NCBI RefSeq assembly: GCF_039555335.1
Contig: NC_092635.1
Coordinates: 50,984,052 to 51,048,051, forward strand
From: Amphiura filiformis
Taxonomy: Eukaryota > Echinodermata > Ophiuroidea > Amphilepidida > Amphiuridae
Length of the DNA: 64,000 nt
Reading direction: 5' to 3'
In this document: positions 1-11,805 of the stretch, piece by piece
How positions within the stretch are numbered: the first letter of the stretch is position 1
Layout: every line of letters begins with the position of its first letter
Notes under the pieces: model-generated
The model's input: only the letters and a program-made list of their open reading frames with translations
Database searches by the model: none
Told to the model about the DNA's origin: nothing
Translations under genes and position numbers: made by a program

Positions 1-380
1 GATGATTGGGTGAGAGCATGATTTTTGGCATTTGGTGAGAGCAAAATGTGAAAAATATGGGGTCATTGGGTGAGAACATGACCTTTTTTTTTTAAATGGA
101 ATATTTGGGTGAGAGTTGAAAAAGCGCCACAGAAACGTCGAAAATTGAGTATCTAGTTCTAAATGGCTTCAAATTTCCCTCTTTTTTTTTCAAAATAAGT
201 AACAAAATCCATGAGAAATAAAAGTTGCTGTCAAATTGGACTTGTAAGGGTCTTTGGGTGACAGATCAAATGGAAAAATAGGGGGTCTTCAGGTGACAGA
301 GCATGGACAGAGTATGTGTTCGTAAAAAAATATGGGGTCTTTGGGTGACAGGGATGCTGAAAAAGGGGGTCTTAACAGCC
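1..380. repeat. Degenerate GGGTCATTGGGTGA tandem-like repeat
   Basis: Phrases of the type GGGTCATTGGGTGAGAGCA and GGGTCTTTGGGTGACAG recur every 30-60 bases up to the left window edge. The same phrases reappear at about 58020-58340 and, in reverse orientation, at 63755-63890. The order is loose and no reading frame is kept, so I treat it as a dispersed low-order repeat that continues beyond the window. Confidence 0.6.
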
Positions 381-648
381 CTACATAGGCGTCACCTCCA
401 AAGTTGGAGTGCCCCCCAGGGGTATGCAGGCCAATTGGAAATCTCACAATTTAAGAGGGTACAAAAAAATGTATGTGTATAAGTTGTAACAGGTTTTTTT
501 TTACAATTTTTTCTTGCAAAATTACATAAATGAAAATAATGAAATGTATTCAACACGTCATGGATTTACTTTATAAAATATCCCACCGATTATAAGCTGA
601 TCAAAGTATACCTACAAACTGCTTTTAAACCATGTTTACTTTATCAAT

Positions 649-937
649 TTAAGGTGGTACTACACCCCATGATAAATTTTGTGACTAATTTTGCATTTTT
701 CTCAAAAAATAACTACACACTGGTAACAATAGTTCGCTGAAATTTGAGGTACATTCTAGTGGTACCTCTTTTCTTATCATAAATAGCATACCGCTTGTCT
801 CAAGTCACTGAAATTCAAGTGTAGTAACTGGATTCCTTGCCCCTATAATATACATAACTTTTGTAACCATTGTGTTATATTTTGAGAAAAATGCAAAAAT
901 AGTCACCAATTTATCAAGGGATGTAGTACCACCTTAA
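649..937. mobile_element. TTAA-flanked palindromic MITE, copy 1
   Basis: The two ends are inverted copies of each other (GGTGGTACTACACC at the left, its complement at the right) and both abut TTAA. The inner arms (TTTTTCTCAAAAAATAAC and its partner) also pair, so the whole element can fold back. A second full copy is at 28775-29133 and a half copy at 15048-15240. There is no coding capacity. The TTAA flanks suggest mobilisation by a piggyBac-type transposase, which is inference. Confidence 0.7.
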
Positions 938-1068
938 CCGTAACCCTGATATAATTTTGATAATTACCATGGGAGAATAAATCAGAAACTATTGACATAT
1001 AAAAAGACAATTCAATCTATGATATTCCAAGCATCTTTTTTTTGATAAGCTACAATGTATCCATCTGT

Positions 1069-1264
1069 ATTGGGCTATTCCAGTTGAAATCCATACACCC
1101 CCTATAGAAGACATGACCTAAATCTCTCACACAGGGAGTGTGATTTTCAAAAAGGGGTTTCCTGAATGGGTGATTCCATTTGAAATCTACACACCCTGTG
1201 TGGGGATTTATTAAGGTCATTTCTACTATAGGGGGTGTATGAATTTCAATTGGAATAGCCCAAT
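1069..1264. mobile_element. Palindromic MITE (ATTGGGCTATTCC ends)
   Basis: The left end ATTGGGCTATTCCAGTTGAA is matched in reverse by the right end, and the arms continue inward through CATACACCCCCTATAG. The element is about 196 bp and noncoding. Related pieces occur in intron 1 of gene A (24576-24600 and 24936-24985) and of gene B (42838-42920), and degenerate arms lie in the last introns of the three genes. Confidence 0.7.
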
Positions 1265-2053
1265 AGTTATATAGTTAACAAAATTGAAAAATCAGCATCC
1301 CATAATGCACTGCCCATTTTCCTTACCAAGTTGTACCAAGTGTAAAATACTACACTCTGTGGTGAATTTTTTTAAAGACTCATATATTGCCAATATTGTG
1401 ATCTGCTAGGATCATTTAAAAATCATATAATAATGAAATTTTATCGCAACAAATATCATGTAACATTATCGTGGTTAAGGCTTCTACCAAAAGCCAAGAT
1501 GTGGTGCAAGTACACATGTAAACAAAAGATGTTTGTGTTTACCATACCTGGCTTTGGTTCTGGTTCCGGTTGTTTTTTTCTCAATGCATGCACTGTACAT
1601 CCTCCCTGCAATCCATAGGAATTCAATGGTTCTGCATCCTGCAGTTTTCTGCCACAATATAGGAGAACTGGAAAATGAAAATGAAACAGATACTTTATGC
1701 ACAGCATGTGGTACGAATAGGAAGGTGTCATGCTCAGCCCTATAATTCAGTCAAAACATGATATCTGCACCACACATTCCCAAACACAGTCTACAAATGT
1801 ACCACTTTAAAATGCACTAAACGCCCTTATTCCATATCTGAACTAGTAATGTCATGGTTTTTGACGCAAGCGTCGATTGGGATGCATTCACCATTGGGCG
1901 ATTTAAATTTGGAAAGATATTACAGTATAACAGCTAAATATGTCAAACCATGGATGAAAGAGACGGTTAGCTCCGACTTTGCAACATCACGGTAGTATGC
2001 GCTCATACACAAAGGTAGGCCTACTTTACTGCAAAATATTATAGTATGCACCA
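1265..2053. other. Unassigned AT-rich stretch
   Basis: Short overlapping open frames exist on both strands at about 1433-1745, but none has a recognisable domain, a repeated pattern or convincing splice context. I see no gene or element with definable ends here. Confidence 0.4.
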
Positions 2054-2553
2054 CCCGGTGGGGTCACTCCCTGGCAGGGGGGACACATAGGACCGTTACC
2101 ACAAGTACAAATTACCCCCTTTTGCAGTCCATTTCAAGGACAAATCATGAAATTTTACCCCCTTTTTTACTCCAAAACAAGGACAAAATGGTACTCTGAA
2201 ACACCCCTATTTTTTAGATTCCGAGGACACATTTGCTATTTTGACCCTATTTCAACATTTCAAGGACGAGGATTTTATGAATAGTTTTTTTCATCACAAA
2301 ATTCAAGTACATGTAGTACCCTCGCATATAAATTGGCTATTGCAAAATTTGGGGTGAGCTATCCACGTGATCGGGAGAAAACAATAAGAACCCCCTTTTT
2401 TTCAATTTCGTGGACATTTGTGCGATAAAACACCCCTATATTCCAATTTCACAGACAATTTTGTCCGCGGACAAGCCCTAAAAATGACCCATTTTTCCGA
2501 GATTTTGGTAACGATCGTGCGGTCAGTATTGCAAGTTGAGTGACCCCACCGGG
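2054..2553. mobile_element. Inverted-repeat element with CCCGGTGGGGTCACTC ends
   Basis: The left end CCCGGTGGGGTCACTC is the reverse complement of the right end (GAGTGACCCCACCGGG). The pairing continues inward, with a GGTAAC / GTTACC match close to the ends. The interior repeats the idea 'CCCCTATTTT..AAGGACA' and is noncoding. The size of about 500 bp fits a non-autonomous element. Confidence 0.6.
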
Positions 2554-3236
2554 ATGCACCACCCCCACTCTACATTGTAAACCGCGCTAGTACAATGTAG
2601 TAGTACAGTCTCGAGAAAGCCAAATATAATTCATGATGACTTCCAGTGCTCCATTTATATACACATTGTATACATTTATAAGTTGTGCGGAACACCAAGT
2701 ATACAGTTGCCAAACTAAACAGGCTCTTTCAATTTCAAATGTTAACTAACGGCAAAATAATTTGCGTACAGGCATACATGTAGTACACGTAACTTAAAAA
2801 TGTAAATGTATTACCATCGAGCTATTAGAAGGAGAATCCATGAACCCAGTTCCGTGTACTATGATCATTATGAGTCGAACCTGAGTAATAAGGTACGAAT
2901 GGTGCACTTAGCTGCACTATCGATTTGCTAAGCTTCTTATCTATTGAGCTTGGCTGGTTATGAACCACCGTTATCACGATTTCTAAGCAGAATAACGTCA
3001 TTTTCACCCACAAAGCATTTTGGCCATGACCATAAACAAAGGAAAACAATTTACTTCCGGTAATTTTATAACACCAATATTTCTTAATCTTATGGCCATC
3101 TTGGCGAATCGTAGAAATAACATTGCCAGTCTCGGAAAACCTTTTTGTCATCGCACTTTCCGTGGCAAAGTTACATCTTTTCAAAGATCGACTTTCATTA
3201 AAAAGATTCTGCATTACGGGGGTGTTTCTAGATCTT

Positions 3237-3438
3237 ACTATAATTTGGTTCACCTCAAGTTTGGTAGTGACGTATATATGTGCGTATTTTGCTCGCCACA
3301 GTATCGAATCGCGCACGGAAAGTTAAACGCGCTCAGTGAACATGCACGCGTACAGAGGCGGTTTGTTGTCACGCTTACGGCGCAACCGCGAAAACCCATT
3401 GACGTCACTACCAAACTTGAGGTGAACCAAATTATAGT
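3237..3438. mobile_element. MITE with 37-bp perfect-looking terminal inverted repeats
   Basis: Positions 3237-3273 and 3402-3438 are inverted copies over about 37 bases (key pieces AATTTGGTTCACCTCAAG and GGTAGTGACGT). The interior of about 130 bases is relatively CG-rich (CGCGCACGG, CATGCACGCG) and has no product I can identify. Confidence 0.75.
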
Positions 3439-3715
3439 CTCATGATGATAGCAGCTTTTTTTAATGGAACTGCTATCAAAATCCCTCTAAAATTCCATGT
3501 GTGAGTGTCTCATCATCATAAAAAATCATATATTTGGGTAAAGTGAAGTATAGAAAACATATTTATGCAGGTTTCCTTGACCGACCTGTTCTTGAAAAAA
3601 AATTGAAAATTTCTATGTAAATATGTATTGTGTTTGGTCCCCGGTCTTGGCAAATTTTGCTGACTAGGCTAGCAAATGTGTTAACTAAGGTTTGCCTGGC
3701 ATAGGGCCTACCTAC

Positions 3716-5597
3716 CAAAACGTGACCCCTATTTTGCACGTAAAGTCTATGGAAAGCTATTTTGTGTTATGTACCCTAAACTTGTTGGCGAGCGGCCCGA
3801 ATTTTGAGCCACACATAATTTATAACTAGTCTAAGCTAGATTCGCTTGCCAGTCCTATTATACGCCGTACCTATGTATACTGGCTTACGCCATTTTGGAT
3901 GTCAATGGGAAATACACACTTAACGATTTGCGCCGGTTAGAAACTTGAAAAAAAATCTTTAAAATTTCATCAATGTATAAGTGGTACCAACCTTATTGTG
4001 CTTGCTAATTTAAGACTCGGTTGGAACAAAATTAAGGATCAAATGCATTTTAGTGCCCAAAAAGGCAAAATTATCGTCAAAGTTCTGCCGAAATCGGCAC
4101 CCTTGCGAAGGGTTCAGAATTCGAATCGGGAAAGAAAATATCCGATCTTTGCGATCAAAAACACAAAAACTTTAAACATACTATTGGCAAAAGACATTAA
4201 TTACCAAACAATATAGAATAGAAAATTTGACATCATTTTCTCAAAATATTGAAGAAATTTGCTCACTAGACAGTCAACCGGCCGGTCACAGATATAGGCC
4301 TTGGTTTCTTTTTTCTGAGTGTATCTGACTTGGTCTATCCTCTGTGAAATTGTAGAAATTAAGTGGAGATAACCTTGTATTTATTTAATTTTGCAATGCT
4401 ATTAATTTTCGAATGACAAATAATAAAGGTTTTCTGGTTGTAAAGGGTCCAATCTATCATTACCAGATTTCACTTTAGCGAAAATGAGTGAAGAAATGTG
4501 ATTTTTGGAACAAAACAGATTGCTCAATTTTTGGGTACAAAGTCGGGTAGTTTTTTTGTCTTAAAGAATACCCCCAGCAGATAGATACTGCTGGTTTTTT
4601 CAGTGTACAAACTTTACATCATTCCCTTCCAAAAGCCATGAAAATTATTTCATATCAACGTTGCAAACGGTCAAATCCACGAAAATAGACCAAAAAACGC
4701 ATATAAAATATTTTGTCAAAATTCGTCTGTGTGGTAGCCACGGAATCAATCAATATTGCTTTTGTAGTAGACAAGGACATAGAACCAATCGTATGCGTGG
4801 AGTTTATACAGGCGCGTGAATTCAACCGATCGGATTGACTCGTGGTATTCGGAAAACTGTGTAATATCAGACCTGCTACAACAAAACATGCATAAAAGTC
4901 GCAATGGCTTTATCAGACAAAAATCCAGTGTGATACTGCCCGACTTTGTCATGTTTATGAGGGTGCAGATTCCATAATATTCTATGGCGTAAAAAGCCGA
5001 TCCAGTCGTAATTTTATATACTTTTACTTCCATTTTGTCCTAATGAAAACCGTTGAACACTTCTGATTTTGTTATTAACTGACAGATCAATGTTTTGTGA
5101 GCAATTTACCTATGGTTATTTTCTAGGGGAAGGTTGTAAACGGTCAGGTCCACGGTTTATTTGGGCACAGTTCATGAAACCTTCAAATTTATCATATTAT
5201 CTTAACGCAATTATTTTCCAGAAATATTTTATGAATACCAGTTTTTTGCATGATAAGACAAGGACAAACCTACAAACATAATTTTGAGGCTTTTAAAACA
5301 ACTGATGACTACTCCATAACTATCAGAAAATGGTTTTAAGATGGGCCTTTACTTGCAAACTTCGGAAAAATCAGTGCGGTGACTGGGTTGAGAAATTGCG
5401 AGCATAGAAACTGTGACCTCGTAATGCATAGATCGTGACCTGCCGTCTGACTGTAGACATCGAAAAAGTACGCAATCCAATTCCCGTTCAAACGTGTGAG
5501 AAACTGAAAGTGCATAATCCCCACTAGTTTAAAGGGTACATAACACCAAATAGCTTTCCATAGACTTCACGTGCAAAATAGGGGTCACGTTTTAGGC
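3716..5597. mobile_element. About 1.9-kb element bounded by ~70-bp inverted repeats
   Basis: Bases 3716-3785 (AACGTGACCCCTATTTTGCA and onward through CTATGGAAAGCTATTT) are matched in reverse at about 5530-5597. Both ends are diverged by only a few bases. The interior is AT-rich. It holds two related phrases around AAACGGTCAAATCCACG (about 4667) and AAACGGTCAGGTCCACG (about 5138), but no recognisable transposase. It is probably a non-autonomous DNA transposon; alternatively two separate insertions of a short repeat lie in opposite orientation. Confidence 0.5.
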
Positions 5598-5600
5598 CAT

Positions 5601-6109
5601 AAGTCAAGTTACCTCTAGTTTTGAAATATAAATTTGATATCATCTTAATCAGAACAAAATTCTGCATAACATATCTGAAAATGACACAACATTTTAGGTC
5701 TACTTTTTGAGAAAAATAGCGCTATATAAAAAGGCCTGATTTTCCCGTGTTTACGTCCGACTGCTAACCGCGTTTTGACCTTGTGTGTTCATGCGCTCAT
5801 CATCCATGTCATCGTAAACATCACTCAAATTTTCGCGTTTTCTGTTCAAATTAGTAGTAGAGATCACATTCACAAGTTCTAGCAAAACATGATTTTCAAC
5901 ACTAAAATTGTTAATATTGTACCGATTTTGCACAATTTTTATGCAAAGTTGGGACTATAGTCGTGATAAACTTTTGCCGGAAACCGCTTCACAGGCGGAT
6001 TTAAGTGGTATGAACCCTAGCTAAGCATGATAAGTTTACGTGGTGAACTATGATATGAGTAAGCTTAAAATTTAGTTATAAATCGAGTGACAGTGAAATA
6101 TTAACTCAC
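5601..6109. other. Unassigned stretch next to the ubiquitin-like exon
   Basis: On the minus strand a 60-codon open frame (5751-5933) could follow the exon at 6110-6254 in the right phase through an acceptor near 5882. However, its peptide (acidic, ending NAVSSRT) does not complete a ubiquitin fold. I leave it unassigned. Confidence 0.3.
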
Positions 6110-6254
6110 GTAATTCAGAAGGTTGTACACCAATTGCCTCGGACACCTGCTGCTTGAAATCACTCACAGAAGTTGAGAAATTCACACCATGAAGCCGAGA
6201 ACGGCCAGCCTTTTCGGGAAATTTGACACAAACAACGTTCTCTTTGCTCGCCAT
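6110..6254 (-). CDS. First coding exon of a putative ubiquitin-like-domain protein (partial)
   Basis: The exon starts at the ATG 6252-6254, encodes 48 residues (MASKENVVCVKF...) plus one base of a split codon, and ends at a strong donor (AC|GTGAGTTA). The peptide alternates hydrophobic strands VVCVKF and VNFSTSVSDFKQQV, then a helix-like SEAIGV and QPSEL. This is the order of the first half of a ubiquitin fold (strand 1, strand 2, helix, and the 'GVxPxxL' turn seen in ubiquitin-like domains). The second half would need to lie at lower coordinates; I searched for a LIFxG-type exon in this window and did not find one. The family is not determined: parkin-like, BAG-like and other UBL-initiated proteins all fit. 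I chose the ATG because it directly precedes the first strand. Confidence 0.4.
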
Positions 6255-6476
6255 TGTTGCTTTTCATAAATACTTATACACAACAGCATAGAGCAAGTTT
6301 TTAATATTAATGAAGTGACGTCATCAAAGGTGTAGGAGAAAACTTTCTGGCCAGAGATAGAGCCGGCAACTTGTGAACCGCCCGGCCGTATGGCATTTTC
6401 CATATACTCGGTTAGTTAAATTATGTTTCATTCTTATAACCAATTTAATAAAAGAAACACAAAAAAGGGAAATTGA

Positions 6477-7261
6477 CAGTGGTGTAGCTAGGGCTTGTGG
6501 CACCCAGGGCTAAGGATAAGTGTTGCTCCCGATTCTTGAAAAAATTATTGCGCCCGGAGCACAATAGGGCCTATACCACTAATTAATTTTGGTTATAATG
6601 AAGCTGAATATCCCCGGTGAATATCGGTCTTTCAAATGAGTTTGTCCTGAAATGCGCGCGAAGCGCGCGAAAATTTTGACCTTCATCGCTTAGGGGTGGT
6701 GCAATAATTATGTGTAGGCCTACCCGGGGGTGAATTATAGGGGGGCAAAGATTTTTGGCAGGCCAAAAGGGGGAGCAAGCATTTTTGGCAGGTCAAAAGG
6801 GGGGGTCAAGCGATTTTTGGCAGGTTGAAAGGGGGGGGGCAAGCAATTTTTGGCACAGATATTTTGGGCACCGTTTCTATATTACGCTCTAAAAAGGCGT
6901 AGGAAAACGTTAGGAACACGTTCAAATATGCAAAATTTCCTGCTCGCTGCGCTCGCACTATATGATAAGACAATTTAAGGTTTTAAATTCGGGTTCCCCA
7001 AAATCTTGCATGTGTAACAGGGGGGGGGGGCAAAGGTTTTCTGGCACGTCGAAAGGGGGGGCAAAGATTTTTGGCACGGCCAGAGGGGGGGCAAGCGATT
7101 TTTGGCAGACCATTTTGAGAATTCACCCCCTGGGGTACACATAATTATTGCACCACCCCTTAGAGGGGCGCAGAATCGATGCTGAATTGGCCAATTTGGC
7201 GCCCCCTAAGAGTGGCGCCCATGGCACATGCCCCCACCTGCCCCCCGTCGCTATGCCACTG
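6477..7261. mobile_element. CAGTGGYGTAGCTAGG-type repeat with nested G-rich repeat
   Basis: The ends CAGTGGTGTAGCTAGGG and CGCTATGCCACTG are inverted. The same ends bound copies at 16167-16452 and 46130-46418. Here the element is interrupted at about 6720-7150 by a different repeat, in which GGGGGGCAAGCGATTTTTGG recurs with slight variation five or six times; that repeat is also found at about 29710-30060 and 46890-47270. Confidence 0.6.
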
Positions 7262-7309
7262 GAAATTGAGAGCAACATCTGGGCATATATTCAAGATTTT
7301 TAATACTTA

Positions 7310-8060
7310 AGGGCGTAGCCAGCTTTTTTGGTCTGGAGGGCAAAATATAAATTTCGGGGCAAAGACACACAAAAAAATTCTGGTTCCATCATTTTGACCC
7401 GGTATTATCAGTGGGATACATAGGCCTACATAGGCCTATACCCTTTTCTTATGGCGACTGTAGAATACATGTAAAGTCTTTGAGATTCCAAAAAGGCTTT
7501 AATGGGATACTGGTAATGAACGCGCGTAGCGCGCCCAAAAATGTATTTTACACTAATTTGGGCCATAATCGGGGTAAAAAGGGGCTTTACTGGTACACAT
7601 GCGCGTGTAGCGCGCAAAAGTTTTGTATGCTCTTGTTCTTTTGCTATTCTCTTGTTTAAAACTTTTTTGACCCCCCTCCTTTAGTAACCAACACTTTTGC
7701 CCCCCCCTTTGTGCCCGGGGGTCACTCCCATTGTGGCCTGTACACCATCCGCGATAATGAAAACGCGTAAAAAGGGTAGTTTTTCGTGGATATGCATGAT
7801 ACGCGCGTAACGTGTTTAGGGTGTCAAAAACATGAAAAATTGGAAAAAAGGGTATCAAAATTGCAATTGCTAATACGCGGAAATGAAATTTAGGGTATGA
7901 AATTTGATGCAAGGAATAAAATCCATGTTTAGGGTGCTTTTCAAAAGTTGATTATCGTGGATGGTGTACAGGCCACAATGGAAGTGAACCCCCCCGGGCC
8001 TTTGTGCAACTCAAAACTTTTGTGCCCCCCCCCCCCACACTTTGCCCAGTCCCCTCACCA
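7310..8060. repeat. Dispersed repeat mosaic (GCGCGTAGCGCGC and GGGTGTC phrases)
   Basis: Two copies of a phrase around ACGCGCGTAGCGCGCCCAAA and GCGCGTGTAGCGCGCAAAAG are followed by inverted phrases around TTGTGGCCTGTACACCATCC (7732) and GGATGGTGTACAGGCCACAA (7959). The latter bound a small inverted-repeat unit at about 7730-7980. The open frames in this stretch follow the repeats and carry no domain. Confidence 0.45.
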
Positions 8061-8080
8061 AAGTATTTATGAACGGTCCC

Positions 8081-10365
8081 TAAGAGATTATAATACCCTC
8101 CTTCACATCTTTGATCCTCAGCTACAACACTAAGAGATTATAATATCCTCCTTCACATCCTTGATCCTCAGCTACAACACTAAGAGATTATAATACTTTC
8201 ATTCACATTCTTGATTCTTAGTACAATACGAAGAGAGTATGATACCCTTCTTCACATCTTTGATCCTGAGCTACAGTACTAAGAGATTATAATACTTTCA
8301 TTCACATCCTTGATCCTTTCTACAGCACAAAGAGATTATAATATCCTTCTTCGCAAGTTCGCATCCTTGATTCTCAGCTACAACAAGAAGAGATTATAAC
8401 ACCCTCAATCACATCCTTGATCCTCAGCTACAACACGAAGAGATTATAATACCATCCGTCACATCCTTGATCCTCTATAATATAGCGGCAAAACCACAAC
8501 ATCCTTGATCATAAACAACAACACTAGTGATTATAATACCCTCATTCACATCCTTGATCCTCAGCTACAATACTAAGAGATTATAATACTTTCATTCACA
8601 TTCTTGATCATCAGCTACTACACAAAGTGATTTTAATATCCTTCTTCACATCATTGATCCTTATCGCCGCAACACTAAGTGATTATAATACCCTCCTTCA
8701 CATCCTTGATCCTCAGCTGCAACACTAAGAGATTATAATGCCCTCCTTCACATCCTTGATCCTCAGCTGCAACACTAAGAGATTATAATACCCTCCTTCA
8801 CATCCTTGATCCTCAGCTGCAACACTAAGAGATTATAATACCCTCCTTCACATCCTTGATCCTCAGCTGCAACACTAAGAGATTATAATGCCCCCTTCAC
8901 ATCCTTGATCCTCAGATGCAATATTAATTAAAAAAGAGATTATAATACCTTCCTTCACATCCTTGATTCCCAGCGACTACACTAAGAGATTATAATATCC
9001 TCATTCACATCCTTGATCCTCAGCTACAACACTAAGAGATTATAATACCCTCCCTCACATCCTTGATCCTCAGCTACAACACTAAGAGATTATAATATCC
9101 TCCTTCACATCCTTGATCCTTAGCTGCAACACTAATATAATACCCTCTTTCACATCCTTGATTCTGAGCTACAACACTAAGAGATTATATTACCCTCCTT
9201 CACAAGAGATTATAATACCGTCTTTCACATCCTTGATCCTCAGCTACCACACTAAGAGATTATAATACCCTCCCTCACATCCTTGATCCTCAGCTGCAAC
9301 ACTAAGAGATTATAATACCCTCCCTCACATCCTTGATCCTCAGCTGCAACACTAAGAGATTATAATACCCTCCTTCACATCCTTGATCCTCAGCTACAGC
9401 ACTAAGAGATTATAATACCCTCCCTCACATCCTTGATCCTCAGCTACCACAGAAAGAGATTATATTACCCTCCTTTATAAGAGGTTTTAATACTATCTTT
9501 CACATCCTTGATCCTCAGCTGCAACACTAAGAGATTATAATACCCTCCATCTCATCCTTGATCCTCAGCTGCAACACTAAGAGAAGATAATGCCCCCTGC
9601 ACATCCTTGATACTCAGATGCAATACTAAGAGCTACTAAGAGATTATAATAAACTCCTTTACATCCTTGATCCTCGGCTTCAATTGTAAGAGATTATAAT
9701 ACCCTCATTCACATCCTTTTTCCTAGCTACAACACGAAGAGATAATAATACCCTCCTTTACATCCTTGATCCTGAGCTACAACACTAAGATATTATATTA
9801 CCTTCCTTAGATTATAATATCCCCCTTCACTTCCTTGATCCTCAGCTGCAACAATAAGTAATTATAATACCCTTCTTCACATCATTGATCCTCAGCTACA
9901 GCACGAAGAGATTATAATACCCTCCTTCACATCATTAATCCTTAATATAGCTGCAATACCTCAACATCCTTGATTAAGCAGCAACTTATTATAATACCCT
10001 CCTTCACATCCTTGATCCTCACCTACAATACCAAGAGATTTTGATAATTTCATTCACATCCTTGATCCTTGCTACGTGCACTAAGAGATACCCTCCCTCA
10101 CATCCTTGATCCTCAGCTACAACACTAAGAGATTATAATACCCTCCTTTACATCCTTCATCCTCAGCTACAACACTAAGAGATTATAATACCCTCCCTCA
10201 CATCCTTGATCCTCAGCTACAACACTAAGAGATTATAAAATCCTCCTTCACATCTTTCATCCTCAGCTACAACACGAACAGATTTTAATACCCTGCTTCA
10301 CATCCTTGATCGTCAGCTGCAAGACCTCAACATCCTTGATCATAAGCAACGACACTAAATGATTA
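8081..10365. repeat. 50-bp minisatellite, about 45 units
   Basis: A 50-base unit repeats head to tail. It begins TAAGAGATTATAATACCCTC, continues CTTCACATCCTTGATCCTCA and ends GCTGCAACAC or GCTACAACAC. Adjacent units around 8720-8930 and 9240-9420 are nearly identical; the flanks are more diverged and carry partial units. A variant unit containing CATCCTTGATCATAAGCAAC preceded by a CCTCAACATCC phrase returns near 8490, 9950 and 10320. All frames contain stops, so it is noncoding. Confidence 0.95.
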
Positions 10366-10587
10366 TTTTTAGGTAAAAAACGGCTGATTTGACATGGATT
10401 TGTCTACATGTATCACATTATCTATCGCTAACTACACAGCAGCATAACGTGTAAATCGTTATCGTTATCGGTTTTAATACTTTACAATCATCAGGACAAT
10501 ATTATTTTGTGTTTTTGCTGTTCTCTGTCATTTTGAACAAGGCACAAGGTAAGATATAATTCAACAATAATACTGGTAGCACTGTCT

Positions 10588-10621
10588 GTGAGTCTGTCTG
10601 TCTGTCTGTCTGTCTGTCTGC
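10588..10621. repeat. (TGTC)n microsatellite
   Basis: A run of GTCTGTCTGTCTGTCTGTC lies between the minisatellite and the MITE at 10677. It has no other feature. Confidence 0.85.
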
Positions 10622-10676
10622 CCTTCTTATCGGAACTGGAAGCGCAATCAAGCCTGATTTTGCTCCATTGTCACTT

Positions 10677-11018
10677 AAAGGAGTATCTTGTGATCCTAGC
10701 ATCCTCTATTTATGTCATTTTTCATTAGATATCCACGAAAAAAACCTATTCCCAAAATTTTAGTTGATTCCGATTTTGCGTTCGCGAGTTATGCATGATT
10801 ATGTGTATTACACTGCTCCATAGACAATGCATTGTAATTTCGTTCTGGTGCACCAGAACGAAATTCATATTTCACGATATCTTTGCTAAACGAATTAATC
10901 TGCAAGAAATATTTTGTACATAAACATGATGTAGCCAGAGGTTTCCAGTGATATAAAAATCTCAACTTTTTTTGAGAAAAGTGGGGGGATGAGGCTGTGG
11001 ATCACGAAATGCCCTTTT
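10677..11018. mobile_element. TTAA-type MITE, copy outside gene A
   Basis: The ends AAAGGAGTATCTTGTGATCC and the complement of GGATCACGAAATGCCCTTTT are inverted with a few mismatches, and TTAA abuts both ends. A near-identical copy sits in intron 1 of gene B at 42925-43264. A central short palindrome, CGTTCTGGTGCACCAGAACG, is kept in both copies. Confidence 0.8.
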
Positions 11019-11190
11019 AACAACGGGTTGTCATTGGCATCAACCAGTTGGGACCGATTCTACTCCAAAATGAACTTTATAAAACAATCGAAAATAACCT
11101 TTGTACATGTTATGGATGAAAGCTAATGAAGAACGAGGCACAAACTGTTTCAATGACGCAGTTCAATAAATTCAATTGACTTTATTTTGC

Positions 11191-11463
11191 GGAGTATAGC
11201 AATAGACGAATACAATTTTGACTATATCGCCCTTCACTACAAGCAGGTTGCACTCATTACCTGTGTATGTCTGCAATCATAGATTGAATACAATACCACT
11301 CTTTTCAAAGATACTAATCTTACAGGTGCAAGTGATCAGCATGATATGGTACAATGCATAGGTATCGCGTGAACGTTGTAGTGCAGGGCGATATAGTCGA
11401 AAATTGTATTCATCTATTGCTATGGCAGTTAATCCAATTATTACGTCACTTCTACGTCGAATA
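11191..11463. mobile_element. Palindromic MITE (GATTAACTACCATAGCAATAG arms), copy 1
   Basis: The left arm, through TAGCAATAGACGAATACAAT, is the inverse of the right arm (ATTGTATTCATCTATTGCTA). A conserved core, GTGTATGTCTGCAATCATAG, is shared with copies at 24178-24484, 34485-34720 (continued at 36095-36222), 49211-49506 and 50622-50975. Noncoding. Confidence 0.7.
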
Positions 11464-11604
11464 TAAGCGTAATAAAAAGCTATAAAAATCTGTACTTTTT
11501 TGGACCATAATCAGTCTGTATAAAATCTGCTTCACCAAAATCCATTACGCATTGATTGCACGAGGCCCGGGGCACGAGGCTGCCAGATGGGGATCGGGCT
11601 CGTT

Positions 11605-11805
11605 ATTCGCTGGCGCATATTGTGCACGTTACAATATGACCGTTGCTAGGTCAACTGGCTCACGCTTTCTTTGTTACGAACCACTGATCGAAATGATCAC
11701 AACGCAAAGCCTATGGCATATCATAATTTGGAATAGGTGTATGAGCCTGGGCTTGAACCAGTAACCAATGGATACTATAACGTGCACTACACTACGTCAG
11801 CGAAT
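11605..11805. mobile_element. About 200-bp MITE (ATTCGCTGKCG ends), copy 1
   Basis: The ends ATTCGCTGGCG and the inverted GTCAGCGAAT bound a body containing CAACTGGCTCACGCTTTCTT and CGAAATGATCACAACGCAAAG. The same element is at 14783-14972 and, more diverged, at 16876-17052. The homologous place in the gene C flank (around 45715) reads straight through, so this insertion is private to the A unit. Confidence 0.7.

Noticed and set aside
2825-3316. 163-codon minus-strand open frame
   Set aside because: It runs through one arm of the inverted-repeat element at 3237-3438 and continues into unrelated sequence; no domain or splice context.
8081-10365. CRISPR-like array
   Set aside because: Units abut directly without unique spacers and the context is eukaryotic; it is a minisatellite.
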